Origin: Nocardioides marinus
GTDB taxonomy: Bacteria > Actinomycetota > Actinomycetes > Propionibacteriales > Nocardioidaceae
Length of the DNA: 64,000 bases
Assembly: GCF_013408145.1 (NCBI RefSeq)
Contig: NZ_JACBZI010000001.1
Span: 3,734,001-3,798,000 of the forward strand
Reading direction: 5' to 3'
This document shows positions 41,891-50,492 of the stretch, in pieces (positions within the stretch are counted from its first letter, which is position 1; every line of letters begins with the position of its first letter). Position numbers and translations under genes: made by a program. The notes under the pieces were generated by a model. The model was given only the letters and a program-made list of their open reading frames with translations, was not told the origin of the DNA and ran no database searches.

Positions 41891-42910
41891 TCAGCGCCAG
41901 CCGAGCGCCGGTGCCAGGTGGGTCATCACCGACTCCAGCACGTGGGCGTTGTAGTCCACGCCGAGCTGGTTGGGCACGGTGAGCAGCAACGTGTCCGCCG
42001 CGCGGACGGCCTCGTCGGCGGCGAGCTCCTCGACCAGGCGGTCCGGCTCGCCGGCGTAGGTCTTGCCGAAGCGCGCGATGCCGCCGTCGATGTGCCCGAC
42101 CTGGTCTCGGCTCTGCGACTGGGTGCCGAAGTAGGCATGGTCACGCTCGTCGACGAGGGGGAAGATGCTGCGGCTCACGCTGACCCGCGGCGTGCGCTGG
42201 TGACCGGCGGCCTCCCAGGCCTTGCGGAACATCTCGATCTGCTCGGCCTGCAGCTCGTGGAACGGTACGCCGGTGTCCTCGGTCAGCAGCGTGGAGCTCA
42301 TCAGGTTCATGCCCTGCTCGGCGGCCCACTCCCCGGTCGACCGCGAGCCGGCGCCCCACCAGATCCGGTCGCGCAGACCCTCCGAGTGCGGCTCGATGCG
42401 CAGCAGGCCGGGTGGGTTCGGGAACATCGGCCGTGGGCTCGGCTCGGCGAACCCCTTGCCGGTCAGCACGTCGAGCAGCACCGAGGTGTGCTGGCGCGCC
42501 ATCGCGGCGTGGTCGCCGTCGACCGGCTCGTAGCCGAAGTAGCGGTAGCCGTCGACGACCTGCTCCGGTGAACCGCGGCTGATGCCGAGCTGGAGCCGAC
42601 CGCCACTGATGAGGTCGGCGGCGCCGGCGTCCTCGGCCATGTAGAGCGGGTTCTCGTAGCGCATGTCGATGACACCCGTGCCGATCTCGATGCGGCTGGT
42701 GCGCGCGCCGACCGCCGCGAGCAGCGGGAAGGGCGAGGCCAGCTGCCGGGCGAAGTGGTGCACCCGGAAGTAGGCGCCGTCCACGCCGAGCTCCTCGGCC
42801 GCGACCGCGAGGTCGATCGACTGGAGCAGCACGTCGGAGGCCGAGCGGGCCGCCGAGTGCGGGGAGGGGGTCCAGTGCCCGAAGGACAGGAAGCCGATCT
42901 TCTTGGTCAT
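41891..42910 (-). CDS. LLM-class flavin-dependent oxidoreductase
   Basis: The 339-residue protein has the luciferase-like blocks LAVAAEELGVDGAYFRVHHF, ARTSRIEIGTGVIDMRYENP, MAEDAGAADLISGGRLQLGI and SRGSPEQVVDGYRYFGYEP. It should use a reduced flavin (FMN or F420) to oxidise an unknown small molecule. It is divergent from the Tat-exported oxidase cluster with a 155-base gap that holds a nested inverted repeat. It is a different branch from the monooxygenase at 13 kb. Confidence 0.87.
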   Translation of the reverse strand: MTKKIGFLSFGHWTPSPHSAARSASDVLLQSIDLAVAAEELGVDGAYFRVHHFARQLASPFPLLAAVGARTSRIEIGTGVIDMRYENPLYMAEDAGAADLISGGRLQLGISRGSPEQVVDGYRYFGYEPVDGDHAAMARQHTSVLLDVLTGKGFAEPSPRPMFPNPPGLLRIEPHSEGLRDRIWWGAGSRSTGEWAAEQGMNLMSSTLLTEDTGVPFHELQAEQIEMFRKAWEAAGHQRTPRVSVSRSIFPLVDERDHAYFGTQSQSRDQVGHIDGGIARFGKTYAGEPDRLVEELAADEAVRAADTLLLTVPNQLGVDYNAHVLESVMTHLAPALGWR

Positions 42911-42960
42911 GCCCCGACAACACTGGTTGAAGACTTGATCTTCCCGCGGTGGCCGCTGCC

Positions 42961-43012
42961 GGGGACGTCATGCGGACGGGACGTCCGCTGCTGCTGGACG
43001 GATGACGTCCCC
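42961..43012. promoter_or_regulatory. Nested inverted repeat in the divergent promoter gap
   Basis: The outer 11-base arms GGGGACGTCAT (42961-42971) and ATGACGTCCCC (43002-43012) are perfectly complementary. Inside them GCGGAC-5-GTCCGC (42972-42988) makes a second stem. GACGTC occurs three times. It could be an operator for both genes or a structured 5' leader. Confidence 0.55.
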
Positions 43013-43031
43013 CCGGTCCCGTGCCCCGAGG

Positions 43032-43045
43032 TGTAACCAGTTCCA
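43032..43045. promoter_or_regulatory. KstR-like box before the oxidase cluster
   Basis: TGTAACCAGTTCCA matches the TNNAACNNGTTNNA pattern at all eight fixed positions, although the outer wobble bases are not symmetrical. It ends 20 bases before GTG 43066. The match is weaker in symmetry than the one at 12962. Confidence 0.4.
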
Positions 43046-43065
43046 GTTCTGCGCGTTGTCCGGGT

Positions 43066-43944
43066 GTGACGACGGACACAGGCCCCATCGACCTGCCCTG
43101 GCCCGCCCGACCGGCTCGGTCCGCGCAGCCGACCCGGCGCGGCGTCCTGGCCGGCGCCGCGGGGACGGTCGCGCTGCTCGCCGTACCCGGCCTGCCGGCG
43201 GTGGCCGTCCCGGTGGGCCGCGACCGCGCGCGCTACCTCGACGAGGACCAGCTCGCCACCCTGGCCGGGGTGGTCGACCGCGTCGTGCCGGCCGACGACG
43301 GGGCGCCCGGGGCCCTGGCCGCCCGTGCCCACGAGAGCATCGACGCCCTGCTGGGCGCCTTCCGCACCGACCCGCCGCGGATCTACGCGGGCGGGCCGTT
43401 CTCCGACCGCGGCGGCGCGCGGCGCAACGACTTCGAGCGGTTCCTGCCGCTGGACGCCTACGAGCGCAAGGCCTGGAGGCGCAGGGTCCGACGTCTGCAG
43501 AAGGTCTACACCCGCGGCCTGGACGCGCTCGCCTCCACTGTCCCCGGCTTCGCCGACCTGCCCGGCCCGCTGCGCGACCTGGCCCTGCAGACCGCGCAGG
43601 ACCCCGACGTGACGGCGATGATGGGCGTCGCGGTCACCCACGCCTTCGAGGGCACGTGGGGAGCCCCGGAGTACGGCGGCAACCGGGACGGCGTGGGCTG
43701 GGAGGGCATCGGCTTCGACGGTGACCGGCAGCCGCGCGGCTACACCGACGAGGAGGTCACCGACCCCGAGATCGAGATGCTGCCGCTGCTCGACGTGACC
43801 CGCGCGCTTGCGACGTACGGGCCCGCAATGGCCCTGGCGACCTCGGAGGCGTCGATGGGGCCGCTCGCCGAGGCCGGGGGCGACATCCGGGTGCTCTCGC
43901 GGCGCCTGCGGGGGCTGCTCACCGACGTGGAGGACCTGCTGTGA
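43066..43944 (+). CDS. Gluconate 2-dehydrogenase subunit 3-family protein with Tat signal
   Basis: The 292-residue protein starts at GTG 43066. The twin-arginine signal is PTRRGVLAGAAGTVALLAVP. The mature part has the subunit 3 pattern DQLATLAGVVDRVVPADDGA and later VAVTHAFEGTWGAPEYGGNR. Subunit 3 carries the flavoprotein partner across the membrane by its own Tat signal. The GMC gene starts within its stop codon (GTGA), which fits a complex of the two proteins outside the cell. Confidence 0.85.
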   Translation: MTTDTGPIDLPWPARPARSAQPTRRGVLAGAAGTVALLAVPGLPAVAVPVGRDRARYLDEDQLATLAGVVDRVVPADDGAPGALAARAHESIDALLGAFRTDPPRIYAGGPFSDRGGARRNDFERFLPLDAYERKAWRRRVRRLQKVYTRGLDALASTVPGFADLPGPLRDLALQTAQDPDVTAMMGVAVTHAFEGTWGAPEYGGNRDGVGWEGIGFDGDRQPRGYTDEEVTDPEIEMLPLLDVTRALATYGPAMALATSEASMGPLAEAGGDIRVLSRRLRGLLTDVEDLL

Positions 43945-45647
43945 GCCGGGAGGCGGTGGTCGTCGGGTCCGGCGCGGCCGGGTCGGCGGCGGCCTGGGAG
44001 CTGGCGCGCCGGGGTTGGGACGTCACGGTGCTCGAGCGGGGTCGCAACCTGCGCCCGGGGCTGGGGCAGCGGCCGAGCGGACGTCTCGGCACCGAGTACG
44101 GCTCCGACGAGGTCAAGGGCTACCGCGGCTTCGGCTTCCCCGACGCCGAGCTCGAGCCCTACACCACGCGCACCCAGGCCGAGGCGTCCTCGGGCGTGGC
44201 CCGGTCCGCGCAGGGTGCGCTCGGACAGCTCGGCGCGGCGGTCGGCGGCACGAGCCTGCACTACAACGCCAAGACCCCGCGCTTCTGGAAGCAGGACTTC
44301 TCGCTGCTCTCCGACCACGGGCCGATCGACGGCGCCCAGGTGGCCGACTGGCCGATCGGCTACGACGACCTCGCGCCGTACTACGACCTCGTCGAGCGCC
44401 AGGTCGGCGTGCAGGGCGACCGCTCCGCGATGCCCGCGCGCACGCTGGAGCAGTCCCCCCGGCGGCGCGACTTCCCGATGCCCCCCAACCCGACGGGGTA
44501 CGCCGCCGGGCTGCTCGCCGAGGGGGCGCGCCTGGTCGGGATGGAGCCCTACCCGTACCCGGCGGCGGTCAACTCCGAGCCCCGCAAGGGACGGCCCGCG
44601 TGCAACTCGTGCGGCATGTGCTCCGGCTTCGGCTGCCCGATCAACGCCCGCGGCGACGCCCTCGTCTCGTTCCTGAACCCGGCGCTGCGGACCGGTCGGG
44701 TGCGCGTCATCGAGCGGGCCTTCGTCGACCGCGTGGAGACCACCGGCAACGGTCGGCGGGCGAGGGCGGTGCGCTACCGCGACGTGCGGGGGAAGGTGCA
44801 CCGCATCCAGGCCTCGACCGTGGTGCTGGCCGGCAGCCCGATCAACACCGCGCGGCTGCTGCTGATGTCGGCCAATCGCGCGCACCCCACGGGGCTGGGC
44901 AACCGCTCCGACCAGGTCGGGCGGAACATGATGTTCCACAACTTCACGATCGCGGCCGCGTTCTTCCCCTTCACGGTGCACCCGTTGCGGGCGCAGTCCA
45001 CGACGCTGCAGATCGACGACCTGGTCGGTCCGTTCACCGGGCCGGAGGTGAGCGCGCTCGGGGTGCCCTACCTGGTGGGCGGGATCATCCAGCTCGGGTC
45101 GGGCGGGCCGCCGATCAACGGGGCACAGCTGATGGCGGGCTTCGCCGGCTACGGCGCGGCCCACAAGGCGGCGATGCGGGTCGGCCCGCACGCGGGGGTG
45201 GCCGGCTCGCAGCTGGTCCACCAGGACCTGCCGCAGGCCGAGAACCGCGTCGACCTCGACCCGGACGTCACCGACTTCCTCGGCAACCCGGCGGCGCGGA
45301 TCACCTACTCCCCGCACCGGCACGAGCAGGCGGCCGCGGCCTACCTCGGCGCGCAGATGCTCGCCGCCCACCAGGCGGCGCCGCAGTCGATCGGCGCGAT
45401 CGTGCTGCCCTTCCCGCTGATCAACCAGGGCATCACCTACACCGCGCACCTGGCCGGCACCGCTCGCATGGGCGACGACCCACGCACGTCGGTCTGCGCG
45501 TCCTCGGGGCGGCTCCACGACGTCGACAACGTGTTCGTCGCCGATGCCTCGACGTTCCCGACCTTCCCCGGCTTCAACCCGACGCTGACGATCATGGCCA
45601 ACTCGATCCGCATCGCCCGCGGCATCGCCGACGGCTCGGCCGTCTGA
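43941..45647 (+). CDS. GMC-family FAD oxidoreductase with four-cysteine motif
   Basis: The 568-residue protein has the FAD loop GSGAAGSAAAWELARRG, the GMC pattern GGTSLHYNAKTPRFWKQDFS, and the C-terminal block FVADASTFPTFPGFNPTLTI. A catalytic His is expected in the late YTAHLAGTARMGDDP block. Cys221, Cys224, Cys227 and Cys232 (CNSCGMCSGFGC) form a cluster that resembles the iron-sulfur-binding region in FAD glucose dehydrogenase catalytic subunits. It has no signal of its own and probably rides out with the Tat-dependent partner. It should oxidise a sugar, polyol or sterol-like alcohol. Confidence 0.87.
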   Translation: MSREAVVVGSGAAGSAAAWELARRGWDVTVLERGRNLRPGLGQRPSGRLGTEYGSDEVKGYRGFGFPDAELEPYTTRTQAEASSGVARSAQGALGQLGAAVGGTSLHYNAKTPRFWKQDFSLLSDHGPIDGAQVADWPIGYDDLAPYYDLVERQVGVQGDRSAMPARTLEQSPRRRDFPMPPNPTGYAAGLLAEGARLVGMEPYPYPAAVNSEPRKGRPACNSCGMCSGFGCPINARGDALVSFLNPALRTGRVRVIERAFVDRVETTGNGRRARAVRYRDVRGKVHRIQASTVVLAGSPINTARLLLMSANRAHPTGLGNRSDQVGRNMMFHNFTIAAAFFPFTVHPLRAQSTTLQIDDLVGPFTGPEVSALGVPYLVGGIIQLGSGGPPINGAQLMAGFAGYGAAHKAAMRVGPHAGVAGSQLVHQDLPQAENRVDLDPDVTDFLGNPAARITYSPHRHEQAAAAYLGAQMLAAHQAAPQSIGAIVLPFPLINQGITYTAHLAGTARMGDDPRTSVCASSGRLHDVDNVFVADASTFPTFPGFNPTLTIMANSIRIARGIADGSAV

Positions 45648-45657
45648 GGAGACCCCC

Positions 45658-46521
45658 ATGTGCACCGACTCCACCTGCTCCGCCCCGTCCCCGGGACGCA
45701 GAGCCCTGCTGGGCGCCGCCCTGGCCGCCCCGGTCGCGCCGCTGGTCTGGTCGGCCGCACCGACCTGGGCCGGTGTCGACCGCCCCCGGCTGCTGGTGTT
45801 CAGCCGGACCACCGGCTTTCGCCACATGTCCATCGAGACCGCCGTCTCCACGATCACCGACCTCGGCGCCGCCCACGGCTTCGACGTCGACGCGACCGAG
45901 GACCCGACGGTCTTCACCCACCGCGGCCTGGACGCCTACGACGCGATCGCGTTCGTCAACACCACCGGCGACGTGCTCGAGGGCGCCCAGCGCACCGCCC
46001 TGAAGCGGTTCGTACGCCGCGGCGGCGGCTGGGCCGGGGTGCACTCAGCCGCGGACACGGAGTACTCCAACCCCTTCTACACCCGGCTGCTGGCCGGCGG
46101 CCGGTTCCTCGCGCACCCGCTGGAGCAGCCGGGCCTGATGGTGACCGAGAGCGCCACGCACCGCTCGACCCGGCACCTGCCCGAACAGTGGCTGATCCCG
46201 ATCGAGGAGTTCTACTCCTTCACATCCAGCGTGCGCGGCCGCTCGACGGTGCTGCTGTCGATCGACGAGTCGAGCTACCTGCAGGACCCCAACACCTCGA
46301 ACCTGCCGACCGGCCCGGAGAACCCGTTCCCGACCTACCCCGGGGTCAGCGGCGTCATGGGCGACCACCCGATGGCCTGGACGCACCGCGTGGGACGCGG
46401 GCGGTCCTGGTACACCGCGCTGGGCCACGAGGTCACGATGTACTACGACGACCGGTTCACCCAGCACCTGCTCGGCGGGCTCGTCACCGTGCTGAAGCAC
46501 GGGCGCAAGCACCGACGCTGA
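45658..46521 (+). CDS. ThuA-domain protein with Tat-like signal
   Basis: The 287-residue protein has an N-terminal RRALLGAALAAPVAPLVW signal with RR, so Tat export is likely. The ThuA domain follows: RPRLLVFSRTTGFRHMSIET, FVRRGGGWAGVHSAADTEYS and GDHPMAWTHRVGRGRSWYTA. ThuA is related to class I glutamine amidotransferases and is tied to sugar (trehalose) use. Starting 10 bases after the GMC stop, it completes a three-gene extracellular sugar-oxidation operon. Confidence 0.87.
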   Translation: MCTDSTCSAPSPGRRALLGAALAAPVAPLVWSAAPTWAGVDRPRLLVFSRTTGFRHMSIETAVSTITDLGAAHGFDVDATEDPTVFTHRGLDAYDAIAFVNTTGDVLEGAQRTALKRFVRRGGGWAGVHSAADTEYSNPFYTRLLAGGRFLAHPLEQPGLMVTESATHRSTRHLPEQWLIPIEEFYSFTSSVRGRSTVLLSIDESSYLQDPNTSNLPTGPENPFPTYPGVSGVMGDHPMAWTHRVGRGRSWYTALGHEVTMYYDDRFTQHLLGGLVTVLKHGRKHRR

Positions 46522-46540
46522 GAGCCGCGGGCCACCCTGC

Positions 46541-46632
46541 GGTGGTCGAGCAGCGACGAGCGCCAGCGAGGAGCGGGCGTCCTCCGGTGGTCGAGCAGCG
46601 ACGAGCGCCAGCGAGGAGCGGGCGTCGAGACC
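46541..46632. repeat. Two tandem copies of the dispersed repeat
   Basis: A 41-base unit starting GGTGGTCGAGCAGCGACGAG is repeated exactly at 46541-46581 and 46586-46626, and the second copy continues to GTCGAGACC at 46632. The same sequence occurs reversed at 28785-28834. It lies between convergent genes. Confidence 0.85.
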
Positions 46633-46648
46633 ACGCCCCCAGCGGCCC

Positions 46649-47053
46649 TCAGCCCTGGGGCACGTCGAGGAAGAACAGCACCGTCTGCAGCGCCTCCTCG
46701 TGGGTGGTCATCTCCACCGAGACGCTGTGCCCGGGCCAGCGGAAGGTGATCGACACCCCGGTCACCCGGATCTCCTCGACCTGCCCCCACGGCACGAACG
46801 CCACCGACCAGGCCGCCGAGGCCTCGACGTCGCCCTGGTCCGCGAAGCTGACGTGGACCAGCGCCTCGGGACGCGCCGCCACCAGCACCCGGGGGTGCTC
46901 CCCGGCCATCCGCAGCACGTGCGGGTGCGCCCGGCCACCGGCCGGCCGGACGATGCGTCGCAGCGAGTCGGGTACGGCGGGGTCGGAGATGTCGGCCAGG
47001 CGACCCGCGCCCAGCGGCGTACCGGGCTCGTCGCGGCGTCCGAAACGGCTCAC
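46649..47053 (-). CDS. Unknown protein, 134 residues
   Basis: From GTG 47053 the product begins VSRFGRRDEPGTPLGAGRLA. The second half looks like a small alpha/beta domain (HVLRMAGEHPRVLVAARPEA, AWSVAFVPWGQVEEIRVTGV, then HEEALQTVLFFLDVPQG). It is soluble with no signal. The gene stands alone between dnaB and the repeat array. I do not recognise a family. Confidence 0.6.
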   Translation of the reverse strand: MSRFGRRDEPGTPLGAGRLADISDPAVPDSLRRIVRPAGGRAHPHVLRMAGEHPRVLVAARPEALVHVSFADQGDVEASAAWSVAFVPWGQVEEIRVTGVSITFRWPGHSVSVEMTTHEEALQTVLFFLDVPQG

Positions 47054-47176
47054 ACGTCGCAGTGTGCACCGTGGCCCGCCCGCTCGGAGCCGGACGGACC
47101 GAACCGACCCCGCCGGCGAGCCGCCCCGCCCACCGTCCTCCACGCAGCAGACGTTCGGTCCGTGCGGTTACTGCAG

Positions 47177-48595
47177 TCAGTGGGCCATGTCGACGAAGCG
47201 GCTGTAGTGGCCCTGGAAGGCCACGGTCAGGTCGCGGGTCGGGCCGTTGCGGTGCTTGGCCACGATCAGGTCGGCCTCGCCGGGGCGGGTCGACTCCTTC
47301 TCGTAGACGTCGTCGCGGTGCAGCAGGATCACCATGTCGGCGTCCTGCTCGATCGAGCCCGATTCGCGAAGGTCGCTCATCATCGGCCGCTTGTCACCGC
47401 GCTGCTCGGGTCCACGGTTGAGCTGGGAGAGCGCGATGATCGGGACCTCGAGCTCCTTGGCGAGCAGCTTGATCTGTCGGGAGAACTCCGAGACCTCCAG
47501 CTGGCGCGACTCGACCTTCTTGCCCGAGGTCATCAGCTGGAGGTAGTCGATGACGATGAGCTTCAGGTCGTGGCGCTGCTTGAGGCGGCGCGCCTTGGCC
47601 CGGATCTCCATCATCGTCATGTTCGGGCTGTCGTCGATGAACATCGGCGCGCTGGAGACCTCGCCCATCTTGCGCGCCAGCTTGGTCCAGTCCTCGTCGC
47701 CCATGTTGCCGTTGCGGATGTGGTTCAGCGGCACCTTCGCCTCCGCCGAGAGCAGGCGCATGGTGATCTCCGAACGCGTCATCTCCAGGCTGAAGAAGAC
47801 GCTGCTCAGGTTGTTGTGGATCGACGCCGCACGACAGAAGTCCAGGGCCAGCGTCGACTTCCCCATGGCCGGGCGCGCCGCGACGATGATCATCTGACCC
47901 GAGTGCAGCCCGTTGGTCAGCTCGTCGAGGTCGGCGAACCCGGTGGGCACGCCGTAGAGGCCGGCCTCGCGGTTGCCGATCGCCTCGATCTCGTCGAGGA
48001 CGCCGTCCATGATGTCCGAGAGCGGGGCGTAGTCCTCGCCTCCGCGCTTGTCGGCAATCTTGAAGACCTCGGCCTGCGCCTGGTCGACGATGTCGTCGAC
48101 CTCGCCCTCGCCGGCGTAGCCGATCTGCACGATGCGCGTGCCGGCGTCGACCAGGCGGCGCAGGATCGCCTTCTCGCGCACGATCTCGGCGTAGTAGCCG
48201 GCGTTGGCGGCGATCGGCACGTTGGCCGAGAGGGTGTGGAGGTACGGCGCGCCGCCGATGCGCTCGAGCTCGCCGCGTCGCTGCAGCTCGGCGGCGACGG
48301 TGATCATGTCGACCGGCTCGCTGCGGCCGTAGAGGTCGATGATCGCGTCGTGGATCGTCTCGTGGGCCGGGCGGTAGTAGTCGGTGCCGCGCAGCACCTC
48401 GGAGACCTCGGCGCAGGCGTCCTTGCTGATCAGCATCGAGCCGAGCACCGACTGCTCGGCGGCCATGTCCTGCGGGGGCGTGCGGTCGTTCGGCTTGGTC
48501 GGCCGCTCACCGGGCGCGTAGGAGACCGGCCCGTCGCCCCAGTCCTCGAAGGGCGGCTCGTCGAGGTGACCGGGCTGGTCCTCGGTGATGCTCAC
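47177..48595 (-). CDS. dnaB: Replicative DNA helicase DnaB
   Basis: The 472-residue protein has the N-terminal helical domain (MAAEQSVLGSMLISKDACAE) and the RecA-like motor with Walker A ARPAMGKST (Lys246), Walker B in LIVIDYLQLM, and the arginine-finger region with DLRESGSIEQDADMVILLHR. It unwinds DNA ahead of the replication fork. No intein interrupts the motor, unlike several mycobacterial DnaBs. Two GTG codons (48601 and 48595) could start it, and AGGGAG spacing favours 48595. It is separated from rplI by three plus-strand genes. Confidence 0.95.
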   Translation of the reverse strand: MSITEDQPGHLDEPPFEDWGDGPVSYAPGERPTKPNDRTPPQDMAAEQSVLGSMLISKDACAEVSEVLRGTDYYRPAHETIHDAIIDLYGRSEPVDMITVAAELQRRGELERIGGAPYLHTLSANVPIAANAGYYAEIVREKAILRRLVDAGTRIVQIGYAGEGEVDDIVDQAQAEVFKIADKRGGEDYAPLSDIMDGVLDEIEAIGNREAGLYGVPTGFADLDELTNGLHSGQMIIVAARPAMGKSTLALDFCRAASIHNNLSSVFFSLEMTRSEITMRLLSAEAKVPLNHIRNGNMGDEDWTKLARKMGEVSSAPMFIDDSPNMTMMEIRAKARRLKQRHDLKLIVIDYLQLMTSGKKVESRQLEVSEFSRQIKLLAKELEVPIIALSQLNRGPEQRGDKRPMMSDLRESGSIEQDADMVILLHRDDVYEKESTRPGEADLIVAKHRNGPTRDLTVAFQGHYSRFVDMAH

Positions 48596-49139
48596 GCGCA
48601 CTCCCTGGCTGGCTGCCGCACGACCCGTGGTGGGGCTGCCCGGCTGACTTCTCGATCTGGTCTCGACGGCGGTGTCGACGGTCTCGGTCCGTGTGCGTCG
48701 AGGCTAGGACCGGGCACCGACAACGGCTCCGGCCGTGCCGCGCACCGGGTGTCGGCACGCGGGGAGGAAGCCCCGGCGACCGCGCGAACGTACGTGCCGG
48801 CAGGGGGTCTCGGGAAGCACCTTGTCCACAGGCCCTGGGGATAACCCGCCCAGGCCCGTGGAGGACCGGTGGATCCATGTGCACAGGATGGGGACAGGCC
48901 TGTGGAAATCCACGCTGATGGGGTCGAGACATGTGCTCTGACCTGGGCAAACGTGTTCCCACAGCTGTGCACAGAAGATTTTCTGCTGGTGACCTGGTTC
49001 ACATTCTCGTCACCCGGGCGTTGCCGGTCGGTATGTCGACACGGGCGACCCCCGGGTAGGTTTCCCACAGTTTCGGCGACTTTTCCACCGGGGTCATGAC
49101 AGCTGGCCCGTTCGGACTATTGCTGCTCGGGAGGGGCCT
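48596..49139. other. 544-base non-coding spacer with DnaA-box-like sequences
   Basis: I see no convincing gene here; the longest frames have low-complexity Arg-rich products. It holds one consensus DnaA box (48822-48830), several relatives rich in CCACA/TGTGG or TGCACAG (48878-48886, 48901-48908, 48956-48965, 48964-48972, 49066-49090) and short AT-richer stretches (48970-49015). It should contain the dnaB promoter on the minus strand and the MATE promoter on the plus strand. A TAGCCT on the minus strand (48701-48706) is a candidate -10 for dnaB. Confidence 0.5.
48822..48830 (+). promoter_or_regulatory. DnaA box
   Basis: TTGTCCACA is the preferred DnaA box of high-GC actinobacteria. It lies 227 bases upstream of dnaB and could mediate DnaA control of dnaB transcription. 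Confidence 0.55.
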
Positions 49140-50483
49140 GTGGCACTGCGGTCCCAGACCGATCGGGAGATCCTGCGTCTGGCGGTCCCGGCGTTCCTGG
49201 CCCTGGTCGCCGAGCCCCTCTTCCTGCTGGGCGACGCCGCGGTCGTCGGACACCTCGGCACGGCCGAGCTCGCCGGGGTCGGGGTGGCCTCCGTGGTGCT
49301 GCAGACCGCGGTGGGGCTGTGCATCTTCCTGGCCTACGGCACGACGGCCGGGGTGGCCCGGCGACTGGGGGCCGGTGACCAGCGCGGCGCGCTGGCGCTG
49401 GGGGTCGACGGCACCTGGCTGGCTGTGCTGATCGGCACGCTCGTCACGGTCGCCGGGGTCCTGCTCGCGCCCTGGCTGGTCGGCCTCTTCGACGTGCGCG
49501 GCCCCGTCGAGGAGTACGCCGTGGACTACCTCGCCGTCTCCTTCGCCGGGACGGTCCCGCTGCTGGTCGTCCTCGCGGTCACCGGCGTCCTGCGCGGGCT
49601 CCAGGACACCCGCACGCCCCTGGTCGTGGCCGTGGCGGGCAACCTCGGCAACCTCGCGCTCAACGTGCTGCTCGTCCACGGCGTCGGCTGGGGCGTGACC
49701 GGGGCGGCGATCGGGTCGGTGGTGGCCCAGTGCGCCATGGCGGCGGGTCTCCTCGTCGTGCTCGTCCGCGGGGCCCGCGCCCACGACGCACGGCTCCGCC
49801 CCTCGCCGGCCGGTGTCGCCCGCGCCGCCCGGTCCGGGGTCCCCCTGGTCGTCCGCACGCTGACGCTGCGCGCGGCCATCGTGCTCACCGCCTACGTCGT
49901 GGCCACCGGCGCCGGCGCCGACCCGGCGGGGGCCACCCGGATCGCCACCCACCAGCTCGCGATGACGCTGTGGACCTTCCTCGCCTTCGTCCTCGACGCG
50001 GTCGCGATCGCCGCCCAGGCGCTCACCGGCCGGGCGCTGGGTGCCGGCGACGCACCGACGACCCGACGGCTCACCACCCGGATGACGTGGTGGGGCCTGT
50101 GGTCCGGGGTCGTCACCGGAGCCGGGCTGGCCCTCGCGGCACCGGTGCTCGGGCCGGTCTTCACCTCCGACCCCGCCGTCCACGACCTGCTGCTGCCGGT
50201 GCTGCTCACGGCTGCCCTGTTCCAGCCGGTCGCCGGCGTGGTGTTCGTGCTCGACGGCGTGCTCATCGGCGCCGGGGACGGGGTCTACCTGGCCTGGGCC
50301 GGCCTGCTGGTCCTCGTCGCCTACGCACCCGTCCTGCTGATGGTCGGGAGCGGTACCGGGCTCGTCGTCGTGTGGGCGGTCTTCGGGGCGGTCTTCATCG
50401 GTACCCGCTGCCTGGTCCTCGTGCTCCGGGCGCGGGGGGATCGCTGGCTGGTCCTGGGCGACGCCCCCGCCGGCCGCCCGTAG
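49140..50483 (+). CDS. MATE-family efflux transporter (DinF type)
   Basis: The 447-residue protein starts at GTG 49140 with GGGAGGGG just upstream. It has twelve helices in two homologous halves, from LRLAVPAFLALVAEPLFLLG to AVFGAVFIGTRCLVLVLRAR, and the MATE block GDAAVVGHLGTAELAGVGVA. It should export a cationic drug or metabolite by Na+ or H+ antiport. A DinF-like MATE gene next to dnaB is a common actinobacterial arrangement. It reads away from dnaB. Confidence 0.88.
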   Translation: MALRSQTDREILRLAVPAFLALVAEPLFLLGDAAVVGHLGTAELAGVGVASVVLQTAVGLCIFLAYGTTAGVARRLGAGDQRGALALGVDGTWLAVLIGTLVTVAGVLLAPWLVGLFDVRGPVEEYAVDYLAVSFAGTVPLLVVLAVTGVLRGLQDTRTPLVVAVAGNLGNLALNVLLVHGVGWGVTGAAIGSVVAQCAMAAGLLVVLVRGARAHDARLRPSPAGVARAARSGVPLVVRTLTLRAAIVLTAYVVATGAGADPAGATRIATHQLAMTLWTFLAFVLDAVAIAAQALTGRALGAGDAPTTRRLTTRMTWWGLWSGVVTGAGLALAAPVLGPVFTSDPAVHDLLLPVLLTAALFQPVAGVVFVLDGVLIGAGDGVYLAWAGLLVLVAYAPVLLMVGSGTGLVVVWAVFGAVFIGTRCLVLVLRARGDRWLVLGDAPAGRP

Positions 50484-50486
50484 GGT
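50481..50486 (+). promoter_or_regulatory. -10 element overlapping the MATE stop codon
   Basis: TAGGGT begins with the MATE stop TAG and lies 6 bases before ATG 50493, so the next gene can be read from its own leaderless transcript. Confidence 0.5.
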
Positions 50487-50492
50487 GCGCGC

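Noticed and set aside
48822..49090. Chromosomal origin of replication
   Set aside because: There is one good DnaA box only, no dnaA or dnaN nearby, and the block corresponds to a region some tens of kb from oriC in relatives.
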